Shown here: one piece after another, positions 49,210 to 58,114 of the stretch
Layout: every line of letters starts with the position of its first letter
Position numbering within the stretch: the first letter of the stretch is position 1
Notes under the pieces: model-generated
Database searches by the model: none
What the model was told of the DNA's origin: nothing
What the model saw: only the letters and a program-made list of their open reading frames with translations
Position numbers and translations under genes: made by a program
NCBI RefSeq assembly: GCF_019511665.1
Contig: NZ_JAEUAW010000009.1
Coordinates: forward strand, 1 to 64,000
Direction of reading: 5' to 3'
DNA from: Microbacterium jejuense
Lineage (GTDB): Bacteria; Actinomycetota; Actinomycetes; Actinomycetales; Microbacteriaceae
Length of the DNA stretch: 64,000 nucleotides

Positions 49210-51090
49210 ATGGCCCTTGCCGACATCTTCACCCGAACCGAAGGCTCCGCGTCTGTCCGTCCGACCCCCGCCCGGGCGTTCGGCGGAATGCCGACGATCG
49301 CCGGTGACGGCATGATCGCCCTGCGCGAGTGGGTCGACGAGATCGCGGCCCTCACCAAGCCGGCCCGCATCCACTGGGTGGACGGGTCGCGCGCCGAGAA
49401 CGACGCGCTCCTGCGCGAGCAGGTCGACGAGGGAAAGCTCATCAAGCTCAACCCCGAGTGGCGGCCCGGTTCGTACCTCGCCCGGTCGCACCCGAGCGAC
49501 GTCGCGCGCACCGAGGCGCGCACGTTCATCGCCTCGGAGCGCGAGGAGGACGCCGGCCCCACGAACAACTGGGTCGCGCCCGACGAGATCCGTGCCACGA
49601 TCACGCCCCTGTTCGACGGCTCGATGAAGGGCCGCACGATGTACGTCGTGCCGTTCTCGATGGGTCCTGTCGGCGGGCCGCTGTCGCACATCGGCGTGCA
49701 GATCACCGACAGCGCCTACGCGGTCACCTCGATCGGCATCATGACGCGTGTGGGCACCGACGTCCTGCGCGAGATCGCCGGGGGCGCCCCGTGGGTCAAG
49801 ACCGTGCACTCCGTGGGGGCGCCGCTGCAGCCCGGCCAGCAGGACGACGCGTGGCCCTGCAACGACGAGAAGTACATCGTGCACTTTCCCGACACGCTCG
49901 AGGTGTGGTCGTACGGCTCGGGCTACGGCGGCAACGCGATCCTCGCCAAGAAGTGCTTCGCGCTGCGCATCGCGTCGGTGATCGGCCGCAACGAGGGCTG
50001 GCTCGCCGAGCACATGCTGCTCATCCGCGTGATCGACCCCGCGGGTCGCGCCTACCACATCGCCGCCGCGTTCCCGTCGGCGTGCGGCAAGACGAACCTC
50101 GCCATGCTGCGTCCCACGATCCCGGGCTGGCGCGTCGAGACCCTCGGCGACGACATCGCCTGGCTGCGCCCCGGCGAGGACGGCCGGCTGTGGGCCATCA
50201 ACCCCGAGGCGGGCTTCTTCGGCGTCGCGCCCGGCACCGGCGAGTCGACCAACGTCACCGCGGTCGAGACGCTGTGGGGCAACACGATCTTCACGAACGT
50301 CGCACTGCGCCCCGACGGCGACGTGTGGTGGGAGGGCCTCACCGACGAGCCGCCGGCGGAGCTCACCGACTGGGAGGGCAAGCCCTGGACGCCGGCATCC
50401 GGTCGCCCCGCCGCCCACCCCAACTCGCGCTTCACCGTCGCCGCGGCGCAGTGCCCGCAGATCGCCGACGACTGGGACGCGCCGCAGGGCGTGCCGCTCG
50501 ACGCGATCCTGTTCGGCGGACGCCGCGCGACGAACGTGCCGCTCGTGGTCGAGGCGACCGACTGGACGCATGGCGTCTTCATGGGCTCGAACGTGTCGTC
50601 CGAGCGCACCGCCGCTGCCGAGGGCACCGTCGGCGAGCTGCGCCGCGACCCGTTCGCGATGCTGCCGTTCTGCGGCTACAACATGGCGGACTACTTCGGC
50701 CATTGGCTCAAGGTCGGGCAGAAGCTGCGGTTCGACCGCGCGCCGCGCGTGTTCCAGGTGAACTGGTTCCGCAAGGGTTCGGACGGCCGGTTCCTGTGGC
50801 CCGGCTTCGGTGACAACTCGCGCGTCATCGACTGGATCATCCGCCGCATCGAGGGCGAGGTCGGCGCGGTCGAGAGCCCGATCGGCCGCCTGCCCCACCC
50901 CGAGGACCTCGATCTGGACGGCATCGACGTGTCGCAGGACGACCTCGACGAGCTGTTCGCCGTCGACCCGCAGCTGTGGCTGCAGGAGGCCGACCTCACC
51001 GAGGAGTTCTACCGCACCTTCGACGGCCGCGTTCCCGCTCCGCTGTGGGCCGAGCTCGCCGCCCTGCGCTACCGCCTGCAGCGCGCCTGA
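49210..51090 (+). CDS. pckG: Phosphoenolpyruvate carboxykinase (GTP)
   Basis: The gluconeogenic enzyme (626 residues) that converts oxaloacetate and GTP to PEP. The GTP-class P-loop [13 protein letters not shown] is complete. The catalytic-lid and metal motifs [27 protein letters not shown] and GFFGVAPGT are present. The guanine-binding [14 protein letters not shown] (Phe-rich, GTP-specific) confirms the class. GAGGAGC before ATG 49210. It is divergent from the RamB-like gene and fits growth on aromatic acids and other TCA-cycle-feeding substrates. Confidence 0.97.
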   Translation: MALADIFTRTEGSASVRPTPARAFGGMPTIAGDGMIALREWVDEIAALTKPARIHWVDGSRAENDALLREQVDEGKLIKLNPEWRPGSYLARSHPSDVARTEARTFIASEREEDAGPTNNWVAPDEIRATITPLFDGSMKGRTMYVVPFSMGPVGGPLSHIGVQITDSAYAVTSIGIMTRVGTDVLREIAGGAPWVKTVHSVGAPLQPGQQDDAWPCNDEKYIVHFPDTLEVWSYGSGYGGNAILAKKCFALRIASVIGRNEGWLAEHMLLIRVIDPAGRAYHIAAAFPSACGKTNLAMLRPTIPGWRVETLGDDIAWLRPGEDGRLWAINPEAGFFGVAPGTGESTNVTAVETLWGNTIFTNVALRPDGDVWWEGLTDEPPAELTDWEGKPWTPASGRPAAHPNSRFTVAAAQCPQIADDWDAPQGVPLDAILFGGRRATNVPLVVEATDWTHGVFMGSNVSSERTAAAEGTVGELRRDPFAMLPFCGYNMADYFGHWLKVGQKLRFDRAPRVFQVNWFRKGSDGRFLWPGFGDNSRVIDWIIRRIEGEVGAVESPIGRLPHPEDLDLDGIDVSQDDLDELFAVDPQLWLQEADLTEEFYRTFDGRVPAPLWAELAALRYRLQRA

Positions 51091-51106
51091 CCCGACGACT
51101 TCGGGA

Positions 51107-51149
51107 GCGGATGCCCCGGCCTCACCTGTGCGGTGGCCGGGGCATCCGC
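51107..51149. terminator. GGATGCC hairpin after pckG
   Basis: A 15-bp perfect stem (51107-51121 with 51135-51149), beginning GCGGATGCCCCGGCC with a 13-nt loop. It starts 16 bp after the pckG stop. Confidence 0.85.
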
Positions 51150-51156
51150 GTGTCGT

Positions 51157-51653
51157 TCGTGGCGAGTCGCCAGTTTCGGCGCGTGTGGGGCGTCGTTCGT
51201 GGCGACTGGCAACCGCGTCGCCCCGCGGCGGGCCGGGTGGTGGCATCCGTTCGCTGACGGCGGTTGTTGGCGAGTCGCCAGGTTCGGTGCGCGTCGGGCG
51301 TCGTTCGTGGCGGCTGGCCACCGTCGGCGCGGCGGGCCGGGTGGTGGCATCCGTTCACTGACGGCGGTTGTTGGCGAGTCGCCACGTTCGGTGCGCGTCG
51401 GGCGTCGTTCGTGGCGGCTGGCAACCGTCGCCGCGCGGCGGGCCGGGTGGTGGCATCCGTTCGCCGGCGACGGTTCTTGGCGAGTCGCCAGCTTCGGTGC
51501 GTGTGGGGCGCTGTTGGTGGCGACTCGCGACGTTCGGCGCGCGGCGGGTCGGGTGGCGGCATCCGTTCGCCTGCGGCGGTTCGTGGCGAGTCGCCAGGTT
51601 CGGCGCGTGTGGGGCGTCGTTCGTGGCGACTCGCCACGTTCGCCACGGACCCC
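51157..51653. repeat. ~106-bp tandem repeat, about 4.7 copies
   Basis: The 13-bp palindrome TGGCGAGTCGCCA recurs with its GGCGAG starting near 51161, 51269, 51373, 51479 and 51585, giving periods of 108, 104, 106 and 106 bp. Each full unit also has a GCGCGTGTGGGGCGTCGTTCG-like part cut to 20 bases or fewer when exact, a second GGCGACT-type arm, and GTGGCATCCGTTCG. The array fills the gap between pckG and the ABC exporter. No gene is seen in it. Confidence 0.93.
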
Positions 51654-51663
51654 GGCGCCGGAC

Positions 51664-53649
51664 TCAGACGAGCAGCTGGTGCTTCGCGAGGTCGCGGTAG
51701 AGCGGGGTCGTCTGCACGAGCTCGGAGTGGGTGCCCTGGCCCACGACGCGGCCGTGGTCCATCACGACGATGTGGTCGCTGTCGACGACGGTCGACAGGC
51801 GGTGCGCGATCACGATGAGCGTGCGGCCGGCGGCGACGGCGTCGATCGCGTCGCGCATGCGCTGCTCGTTGAGGCCGTCGAGCGACGACGTGGACTCGTC
51901 GAGCAGCAGGATCGGGGGAGCGGCCAGCAGCGCCCGGGCGATCGCGAGGCGCTGACGCTCGCCGCCCGACAGCATGACGCCGGACTCGCCGACCGGTGCG
52001 TCGATGCCGAGCGGGTTGCGGTCGAGCACCTCGCCGAGGTTCACCGCGCGCAGCACCTCCTCGCACTCCGCGTCCGACGCCTCCGGCGACGCGAGCCGCA
52101 GGTTGTCGCCGATCGTCCCCGCGAGCGTGGGCGCGTCCTGCTCCACGTACCCGAGCTGCGCGCGTAGCGCGTCGCGGTCGAGCGTGCGCACGTCGTCGCC
52201 GCCCAGCAGGATCGCGCCGCCGGTCGGGTCGTAGAACCGCTCGATGAGCGCGAGCGTCGTGCTCTTGCCCGCACCCGACGGGCCGACGAGCGCCACGCGG
52301 GCGCCGCGGGGGACCGTGAACGACACGCCCCGCAGCACGTCGCCGTCGGAGTCGAGGGATGCCGGAGCCTCCGTCTGCCCGTCACTCGAGGTGCCTTCGC
52401 CCAGCGCGATGACCGACGTGTCGACGTGCGCGCTCTCGAGCACCGCCAGCGCCTCGGACTCCGCCTTGCGCCGCGCGGCGACGACGTTCTCGGGGTAGCG
52501 GAAGCGCACGTCGCGGAACTCGATCGCCGCGGCGGCGGCCGAGGCCGACGGGGCGGCCGAGTCGGAGGCATCCGCTTCTCGCACGCGGGCGGCGATCGCG
52601 GCGTCGTCCTGCGCCTCGGTGGGAAGGTCGAGCACCTCCTGGATGCGGCCGAGCGCGCCGAGCGCCTGGCTGACCGACGTGATGGCGCCGAAGAAGGAGC
52701 CGAGCGGCGCGATCAGCATGAACAGGAACATGATGAACGTCACGAGGTTCGCGATCGACAGCGCTCCCGTGGCGACGCGGAAGCCGCCGAGTCCGATCAC
52801 CACGAGCAGCGACACCTGCAGCGCGATCCCCGCGATCGGCACGACGAGTGCCGACACCTTGGCGATGCGCACGCCCACGTCGAACGCGTCGGTGGCCTGC
52901 GCCGTGACGGCGGCCACCTCGCGCTCGGTCGCCCCCGAGGCGCGCACGGTGCGGATCGAGCCCACGGCCCGCTCGACGCCCGACGCGAGGGTGCCCACCT
53001 TCTCCTGCTGCTCGGTCGAGGCGCTGCGGATGCGGCCGCTCAGCGCCACGACGCCGATCACCGAGACGCCGATCACGAGGACGATGATGCCGAGCAGCAC
53101 GGGGTCGATGACCGCCATGGCGACCAGGGCCCCGACGAACAGCAGCGCGTTGCCGACGGAGTCCGCGAGGCCCTGCGTGAGCGCGGCGTAGAGGAGCGTC
53201 GTGTCGCTGCCGACGCGCGAGACGAGGTCGCCGGTGCGGCGCGCGTCGAACTCGCTGATCGGCAGGTGCAGGATGCGGGCGATGAGCCGGCGCCGGCTGG
53301 AGTACACGACGGCCGTGCCGGTGCGCTGCAGCAGGTAGTGCTGGTAGCCGGAGATGAGGGATCCCAGGATCACGAAGCCCACGAGGGCCCACACCAGCAG
53401 GCCCAGGTCGAGGTTCTGCTGCACGCGCGTGATGACCTGGCCCACCAGCAGCGGCTGCACGAGCGAGGCGCCGGCGCTCAGGATGCTGAGCACGATGACG
53501 ACGGCGATCGTCGTCCTGTGCTCGAACAGGTAGGGCAGCAGCTGGCGGAACGTCGCGCGCGGGCCCTCCTGCTTGGTGCGGCGCGATCGGATGCCGCGAC
53601 CTCGCGCGGGTGCGGCTGCGGGGGCTTCGTCGAGTTCGGCGGAGGGCAT
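51664..53649 (-). CDS. ABC exporter (fused membrane and nucleotide-binding domains)
   Basis: A 661-residue half-transporter. Six membrane segments (residues ~45-345) precede a nucleotide-binding domain with A-loop FRYPEN, Walker A GPSGAGKST, signature LSGGERQR, Walker B ILLLDESTSSLD and H-loop IAHRLS. It resembles multidrug/lipid exporters. Between the A-loop and the usual VLRGVSF strand there is an extra segment of about 45 residues (AARRKAESEALAVLESAHVDTSV to EAPASLDSDGD), not normal for the fold. ATG 53649 follows GAGGTACACCC. It ends directly at the 106-bp repeat array. Confidence 0.92.
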   Translation of the reverse strand: MPSAELDEAPAAAPARGRGIRSRRTKQEGPRATFRQLLPYLFEHRTTIAVVIVLSILSAGASLVQPLLVGQVITRVQQNLDLGLLVWALVGFVILGSLISGYQHYLLQRTGTAVVYSSRRRLIARILHLPISEFDARRTGDLVSRVGSDTTLLYAALTQGLADSVGNALLFVGALVAMAVIDPVLLGIIVLVIGVSVIGVVALSGRIRSASTEQQEKVGTLASGVERAVGSIRTVRASGATEREVAAVTAQATDAFDVGVRIAKVSALVVPIAGIALQVSLLVVIGLGGFRVATGALSIANLVTFIMFLFMLIAPLGSFFGAITSVSQALGALGRIQEVLDLPTEAQDDAAIAARVREADASDSAAPSASAAAAAIEFRDVRFRYPENVVAARRKAESEALAVLESAHVDTSVIALGEGTSSDGQTEAPASLDSDGDVLRGVSFTVPRGARVALVGPSGAGKSTTLALIERFYDPTGGAILLGGDDVRTLDRDALRAQLGYVEQDAPTLAGTIGDNLRLASPEASDAECEEVLRAVNLGEVLDRNPLGIDAPVGESGVMLSGGERQRLAIARALLAAPPILLLDESTSSLDGLNEQRMRDAIDAVAAGRTLIVIAHRLSTVVDSDHIVVMDHGRVVGQGTHSELVQTTPLYRDLAKHQLLV

Positions 53650-53675
53650 GGGTGTACCTCGTTCGTGAAGGGGGC

Positions 53676-53891
53676 TTACCTTCGACCGTACTTCTTGTGG
53701 ACGGCCTGTCTGCTCACGCCGAGGGCGCTCGCGATCGCCTGCCAAGAGAAGCCGAGGTTGCGCGCCTTGCGCACCTGGACCTCCTCGGCGCGGGCGAGCT
53801 CCCGGCGCACCTCGGCGAGGCGGTGCAGCTCGGCGAGCGGCTCGCGCTCGCCGGCCGCGCCGATGAGGGTCTGCAGGTCATCGCCGCTCAT
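53676..53891 (-). CDS. Small helix-turn-helix protein
   Basis: A 71-residue protein. An N-terminal helical stretch is followed by a clear HTH at the C-terminus (RKARNLGFSWQAIASALGVSRQAVHKKYGRR). AGAGGCGG before ATG 53891. It lies 26 bp upstream of the ABC exporter on the same strand, so it may be its co-transcribed regulator. The paired CGTCAAC-N4-GTTGACG sites 107 bp upstream are candidate targets (inference). Confidence 0.82.
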   Translation of the reverse strand: MSGDDLQTLIGAAGEREPLAELHRLAEVRRELARAEEVQVRKARNLGFSWQAIASALGVSRQAVHKKYGRR

Positions 53892-53997
53892 CGTGCCGCC
53901 TCTCGTGTCGAGTGGATACTCCCCACGCCCACTCCACGCATCGCTTCGCGCTGCGCGGAGCCTCGGGGCGCGTGGGCCCACCGGCCGAGGCATCCGC

Positions 53998-54043
53998 CGT
54001 CAACCATAGTTGACGCTCGCGGAATCGTCAACTCACGTTGACG
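53998..54043. promoter_or_regulatory. Two identical-arm operators CGTCAAC-N4-GTTGACG
   Basis: Perfect palindromes lie at 53998-54015 (spacer CATA) and 54026-54043 (spacer TCAC), 28 bp centre to centre. They lie between the divergent small HTH gene and the ABC-2 transporter operon, 24 bp upstream of the latter's TAGTGT -10 box (54068-54073). Confidence 0.88.
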
Positions 54044-54079
54044 TGTCGCCGTGTCGGCAGGGCGCGCTAGTGTGATCCG

Positions 54080-55021
54080 GTGCCCGCCCCCGTGATCTCA
54101 GCGTCGAACCTCGCCAAGGCCTACAAGGTCAAGGGCAAGCCCGACTTCGTGGCCGTCGACGGCCTCTCGTTCGAGGTCGCCCCGGGCGAGTCCTTCGGGC
54201 TGCTCGGTCCGAACGGCGCCGGCAAGTCGACGACCATGAAGATGATCGGCGCCGTCTCGACCCGCTCCGGCGGCGACCTGTCGATCCTGGGACTCGACCC
54301 CGACCGGTTCGGCCCCGAGATCCGCTCCCGACTGGGTGTGGTGCCCCAGCAGGACAACCTCGACGGCGAGCTCAACGCGCGCGAGAACCTCTACATCTAC
54401 GGCCGCTACTTCGGGCTGCCGAGCAAGGTGTGCCAGCAGAAGGCCGACGAGCTGCTGGCGTTCGCGCAGCTCGAAGACAAGGCGAAGAGCAAGGTCGACG
54501 CGCTGTCGGGCGGCATGAAGCGGCGACTGACCATCGCCCGAGGGCTCATCAACGACCCGCGCATCCTGCTGCTGGACGAGCCCACCACGGGCCTGGACCC
54601 CCAGGCGCGTCACGTGCTGTGGGACCGCCTGTTCCGCCTGAAGGAGCGCGGCACCACCCTCGTGCTGACGACGCACTACATGGACGAGGCCGAGCAGTTG
54701 TGCGACCGGCTCATCGTCGTCGACAAGGGCCGGATCATGGCCGAGGGCACTCCGGCGTCGCTCATCCGCGAGCACTCCAGCCGCGAGGTGCTCGAAGTGC
54801 GGTTCGGGTCCGACCGCAACCAGGAGGTGGCCCCGCAGCTCGAGGGCATCGGGGATCGCGTCGAGGTGCTGCCCGACCGCATCCTGGTCTACGCCGAGAA
54901 CGGCGAGGCGGCGCTGGAGGCCGTCACGCACCGCGGGCTCACGCCGCTCACGTCGCTCGTGCGCCGCTCGAGCCTGGAGGATGTGTTCCTGCGGCTCACC
55001 GGAAGGTCGCTGATCGAATGA
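54080..55021 (+). CDS. ABC-2-type (DrrA/NodI-like) exporter ATP-binding protein
   Basis: A 313-residue ATPase with Walker A GPNGAGKST, signature LSGGMKRRLTIARGL, Walker B ILLLDEPTTGLDP and H-loop TTHYMDEAEQLCDR, plus the C-terminal domain of DrrA/NodI-type proteins. It drives export through the two following membrane proteins. GTG at 54080 lies exactly 6 nt after TAGTGT, so the operon message is probably leaderless. It overlaps the next gene by ATGA. Substrate unknown; drugs, lipids or polysaccharide precursors are typical. Confidence 0.94.
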   Translation: MPAPVISASNLAKAYKVKGKPDFVAVDGLSFEVAPGESFGLLGPNGAGKSTTMKMIGAVSTRSGGDLSILGLDPDRFGPEIRSRLGVVPQQDNLDGELNARENLYIYGRYFGLPSKVCQQKADELLAFAQLEDKAKSKVDALSGGMKRRLTIARGLINDPRILLLDEPTTGLDPQARHVLWDRLFRLKERGTTLVLTTHYMDEAEQLCDRLIVVDKGRIMAEGTPASLIREHSSREVLEVRFGSDRNQEVAPQLEGIGDRVEVLPDRILVYAENGEAALEAVTHRGLTPLTSLVRRSSLEDVFLRLTGRSLIE

Positions 55022-55914
55022 GCGAGCGTTCCGAAGAGAGCATGCCGCACGCCGCGGTGTCCGGGGCGACCCTGCCGCACCCGACCACCGAAGAGCTGCG
55101 CGCCGAGGCGATGGAATGGGGGCGCAAGCCCCGCAGCCTCGGGACCTGGTACGTCACTGAGCACATGGTCCGCGCGATGCGCGCGTACGGCTGGACGATC
55201 GTGGTCGGCGCCCTCGGGCAGCCGATCCTGTACCTGCTGGGCCTGGCCGTCGGGCTCGCCGCCCTGCTCGACGCGCCGATCCAGGACGGCGGTCAGACCG
55301 TCCCGTACCTGGTGTTCGTCGCGCCGGCGCTGCTCATGACCGCGGCGATCTCGGTGGCGACGGAGGAGTTCTCGTTCCCCGTCATGGCCGGGTTCAAGTG
55401 GCGGCGCTTCTTCTACGGTTTCAGCGCCTCGCCGCTGTCGCCCGGCCAGATCGCGGGCGGCGTGGTGATGGGCGCCGCCGCACGCATGTTCGTGGTCGTC
55501 GTCGCGTACTACGCGCTGATCTGGATCTTCGGCGCGGTGCCGCACCCCGAGACCGGCTGGCTCACGATCCCGATCGGCCTGCTGGCCGGCCTCTCGTTCG
55601 GCATTCCCTACATGGCATACGCCGCCTCGATCACTGAGGACAAGGGCCAGTTCGCCCTCGTGCAGCGGTTCATCTTCATGCCGATGTTCCTGTTCTCGGG
55701 TACGTTCTACCCGCTCGACACCCTGCCGCTGTGGCTGCAGTGGATCGGCTGGGTCTCGCCCCTGTGGCACGCGTCAGAGCTCGGCCGCATCGTCACGTAC
55801 GGCAAGCCCTTCGAACCGTTCGGAGTGCTCGTGCACATCGTCTTCCTGCTCGTGCTGGCCGTGGGCGGCTACATCGTGGCGCGACGCCTGTTCCAGAGGA
55901 GGCTCGGCGAATGA
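55018..55914 (+). CDS. ABC-2-type transporter permease 1
   Basis: A 298-residue permease with a ~45-residue hydrophilic N-terminus and six membrane segments, including the ABC-2 signature region SPLSPGQIAGGVVMGAAARM and the late MPMFLFSGTFYPLDTLPLWLQWIGWVSPLWHASELGR motif. It overlaps both neighbours by ATGA. It pairs with the next permease to form the export channel. Confidence 0.92.
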   Translation: MSERSEESMPHAAVSGATLPHPTTEELRAEAMEWGRKPRSLGTWYVTEHMVRAMRAYGWTIVVGALGQPILYLLGLAVGLAALLDAPIQDGGQTVPYLVFVAPALLMTAAISVATEEFSFPVMAGFKWRRFFYGFSASPLSPGQIAGGVVMGAAARMFVVVVAYYALIWIFGAVPHPETGWLTIPIGLLAGLSFGIPYMAYAASITEDKGQFALVQRFIFMPMFLFSGTFYPLDTLPLWLQWIGWVSPLWHASELGRIVTYGKPFEPFGVLVHIVFLLVLAVGGYIVARRLFQRRLGE

Positions 55915-56729
55915 CGGTCATGGTCGAGGCGCCGGTGCGCTCGGGCGGCGTGCGCGCGCTGTGGGCGGGCAACCCGCAGGCCGTCGTGCAGCGCGGCCTC
56001 ATCGCTGCCCGATCGTCGAGCTGGGCCGTCGTGCTGTCGGGCTTCTTCGAGCCCGTGTTCTACCTGCTGTCGATGGGCATCGGCATGGGGGCGCTGATCG
56101 GCGACGTCACGACGTCGGGCGGCGTCGAGGTGAGCTACGCGGCCTTCATCGCACCCGCCCTGCTGGCCACGTCGGCGATGAACGGCGCGATCTACGACTC
56201 GACGTGGAACGTGTTCTTCAAGCTCAACTACGGCAAGCTCTACGAGGGGATGCTGGCCACCTCGCTCGGGCCGCTCGATGTCGCGCTCGGCGAGATCCTC
56301 TACGCGCTGCTGCGCGGGCTGCTGTACGCGACCGGGTTCATGGTCATCATGCAGCTGCTCGGACTCAATCTCGCCTGGACCGCGATCCTCGCGATCCCCG
56401 CCGTACTGCTGATCGCCTTCGGCTTCGCGAGCCTCGGCATGGCGGTGACGAGCTACATGAAGACGTTCCAGCAGATGGACTGGATCAACTTCGTGCTGCT
56501 GCCGATGTTCCTCTTCTCGGCGACGCTGTTCCCCATCACCGCGTACCCGGAGTGGATCCAGGCGATCATCATGGCGTTCCCGCTGTGGCACGGCGTCGAG
56601 CTGGTACGGGGGCTGACCACTGGCATCCTCACTCCCGACATGTGGTGGCACGTGCTGTACTTCGTCGTCATGATCGGGGTCGGACTCGTCTTCACCACCA
56701 AGCGACTGCGGGCGCTCTTCCTCGACTGA
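55911..56729 (+). CDS. ABC-2-type transporter permease 2
   Basis: A 272-residue permease homologous to the preceding one (NFVLLPMFLFSATLFPITAYPEWIQAIIMAFPLWHGVELVRGL corresponds to its MFLFSGTFYPL block). It has six membrane segments and a short N-terminal tail. The two permeases probably arose by duplication and act as a heterodimer with the ATPase at 54.1 kb. It is the last gene of this operon. Confidence 0.92.
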   Translation: MTVMVEAPVRSGGVRALWAGNPQAVVQRGLIAARSSSWAVVLSGFFEPVFYLLSMGIGMGALIGDVTTSGGVEVSYAAFIAPALLATSAMNGAIYDSTWNVFFKLNYGKLYEGMLATSLGPLDVALGEILYALLRGLLYATGFMVIMQLLGLNLAWTAILAIPAVLLIAFGFASLGMAVTSYMKTFQQMDWINFVLLPMFLFSATLFPITAYPEWIQAIIMAFPLWHGVELVRGLTTGILTPDMWWHVLYFVVMIGVGLVFTTKRLRALFLD

Positions 56730-56735
56730 CACTTT

Positions 56736-56761
56736 CTGAACGCGTTCAGTTCTGCTAGCTT
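56736..56761 (+). promoter_or_regulatory. Palindromic operator and -10 box before the SRPBCC gene
   Basis: CTGAACGCGTTCAG (56736-56749) is a perfect 14-bp palindrome placed between the expected -35 and the TAGCTT -10 box (56756-56761). The ATG follows after exactly 6 nt. The site resembles a TetR-type operator, but no regulator is adjacent. Confidence 0.78.
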
Positions 56762-56767
56762 CTGGGC

Positions 56768-57394
56768 ATGCAGACACCTCAGCGTCGGCGGCGCGCGGAG
56801 CCGATCTTCGTGAGCATCCGCATCGACGCGCCCCTGGAGCGCGTGTGGCAGCTGACGCAGGATCCGGCTGCGCACGTCCGGTGGGACGCCCGGTTCTCGG
56901 CGATCGCGCCGATCGCATCGCTCGACGGCGGCGGATACCGGTTCCAGTACACGCGCCGCATCCCGGGTCACACGATCATCGGCACCGGCGCGACGATCGG
57001 GGAGCGCGAGCGGCCGGACGGCACCCGCACGTCGGCGCTCCGGTTCGACACCGCCGACCGGCTGTCGCCGCTCGGAGCCGGCCGGGGCTACTGGCGCTAC
57101 GTGCCCGACGGGGACGGTGTGGTGTTCTCGACCGGCTACGACTACGAGCCCGGCTGGGGACGCCTGCTCGACCGCGCCGTGCGGCCCGTGATCGGCTGGC
57201 TCACCGCGTGGAGCTTCGACCGGCTGCGGCTGTGGGCCGAGAGCGACGCCGCGCCCGAGCGTTGGCCGCTCGCCACGGCGCTGCAGCCGTGGCGGAGCGG
57301 GCGGCCCCGGGCCGCGCGCTGCGGGCGGCGATCGCCGCGCGCGCACGCGATGGCCGACGCTCCGGCCGCCCTCGCGGAGCTGGTGGCGCCGTGA
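56768..57394 (+). CDS. SRPBCC-family (START-like) protein
   Basis: A 208-residue protein with a START-like ligand-binding fold (PIFVSIRIDAPLERVWQLTQDPAAHVRWDARFSAI, then GYRFQYTRRIPGHTIIGTG). The C-terminal ~35 residues are Arg/Ala-rich and may be disordered. Probable role is binding or modifying a hydrophobic ligand. ATG 56768 follows the -10 box by 6 nt. Its stop overlaps the GTG of the DUF4166 gene, so the two are coupled and probably work together. Confidence 0.85.
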   Translation: MQTPQRRRRAEPIFVSIRIDAPLERVWQLTQDPAAHVRWDARFSAIAPIASLDGGGYRFQYTRRIPGHTIIGTGATIGERERPDGTRTSALRFDTADRLSPLGAGRGYWRYVPDGDGVVFSTGYDYEPGWGRLLDRAVRPVIGWLTAWSFDRLRLWAESDAAPERWPLATALQPWRSGRPRAARCGRRSPRAHAMADAPAALAELVAP

Positions 57395-58080
57395 CCGCGG
57401 CGGTCGGGCAGGCCACGTCGATGTTCGCCGCGGCGATGGGCGAGGACTTCGCGCGTCTGCATCCGATGCTGCAGCGCCGGTTCGGCGTCGGGCTGGCGTC
57501 CGGGTACGCGTGCGTGGGTGAGGGCGTCATGTCGCGCATCCGCCGTGGCCCGTGGTGGACGGTGCCCTTCCTGCAGATCGGCCGGTTCCGCAACATCCTC
57601 GTTCCCGAGGTCGGCGCCGACGTCCCATTCACGATCGAGAACTTCGCGTACCGCGACCCGTTCGGCCGCGAGACCGTCACGTTCGTGAGGGAGTTCCGGA
57701 TGCCGCACCGCCGGCGCCGGTTCGACGCGACGATGGTGCTGGCACAGGGGAGGATCGTCGACTACCTCGGCACGCACCAGCACCTGGCGGTCGACCTCGA
57801 CCTCAGCGCGGACGCCGACGGCGGCCTCGTGCTGCGGTCCGACGCCCAGCGCTTCTACGCCGGCCCTCTCGGCTTCCGGTTCCCGATGCTCTTCAGCGGG
57901 AGGGCCCTGCTGCGCGAGTCGTTCGACGACGACACCGGCCTGTTCCGCATCCGCCTCGAGGTGCGCAACCGCGTCTTCGGCTTCCTCTTCGGCTACGAGG
58001 GCACGTTCCGCTGCACCTTCGTCGATGTGGTCGACGCGCCGCAGCGCCTGAAGCCCGTGCACCACGAGCCCCGCACCTGA
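57391..58080 (+). CDS. DUF4166 domain protein
   Basis: A 229-residue protein covering the DUF4166 domain (LHPMLQRRFGVG, GVMSRIRRGPWWTVPFLQIGRFRNILVPEVGADVPFTIENFAYRDPFGRETVTFVREF, and GRALLRESFDDDTGLFRIRLEVRNRVFGFLFGYEGTFRCTFVDV). Function is unknown; the domain is sometimes fused to saccharopine-dehydrogenase-like enzymes. GTG at 57391 overlaps the SRPBCC stop (GTGA). Confidence 0.85.
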   Translation: MTAAVGQATSMFAAAMGEDFARLHPMLQRRFGVGLASGYACVGEGVMSRIRRGPWWTVPFLQIGRFRNILVPEVGADVPFTIENFAYRDPFGRETVTFVREFRMPHRRRRFDATMVLAQGRIVDYLGTHQHLAVDLDLSADADGGLVLRSDAQRFYAGPLGFRFPMLFSGRALLRESFDDDTGLFRIRLEVRNRVFGFLFGYEGTFRCTFVDVVDAPQRLKPVHHEPRT

Positions 58081-58114
58081 CGGGTCCGCGGGCGCCGGGT
58101 CGCCGGCATCCCCC

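Noticed and set aside
51157..51653. CRISPR array or coding repeat protein
   Set aside because: The whole 106-bp unit is repeated with no unique spacers, unit lengths vary by non-multiples of three, and no reading frame has a start with ribosome site.
55018..55044. Palindromic-element remnant at the start of the ABC-2 permease (MSERSEES)
   Set aside because: The resemblance to the repeat-encoded SERSETK peptide covers only a few codons, and the DNA does not continue into the element.
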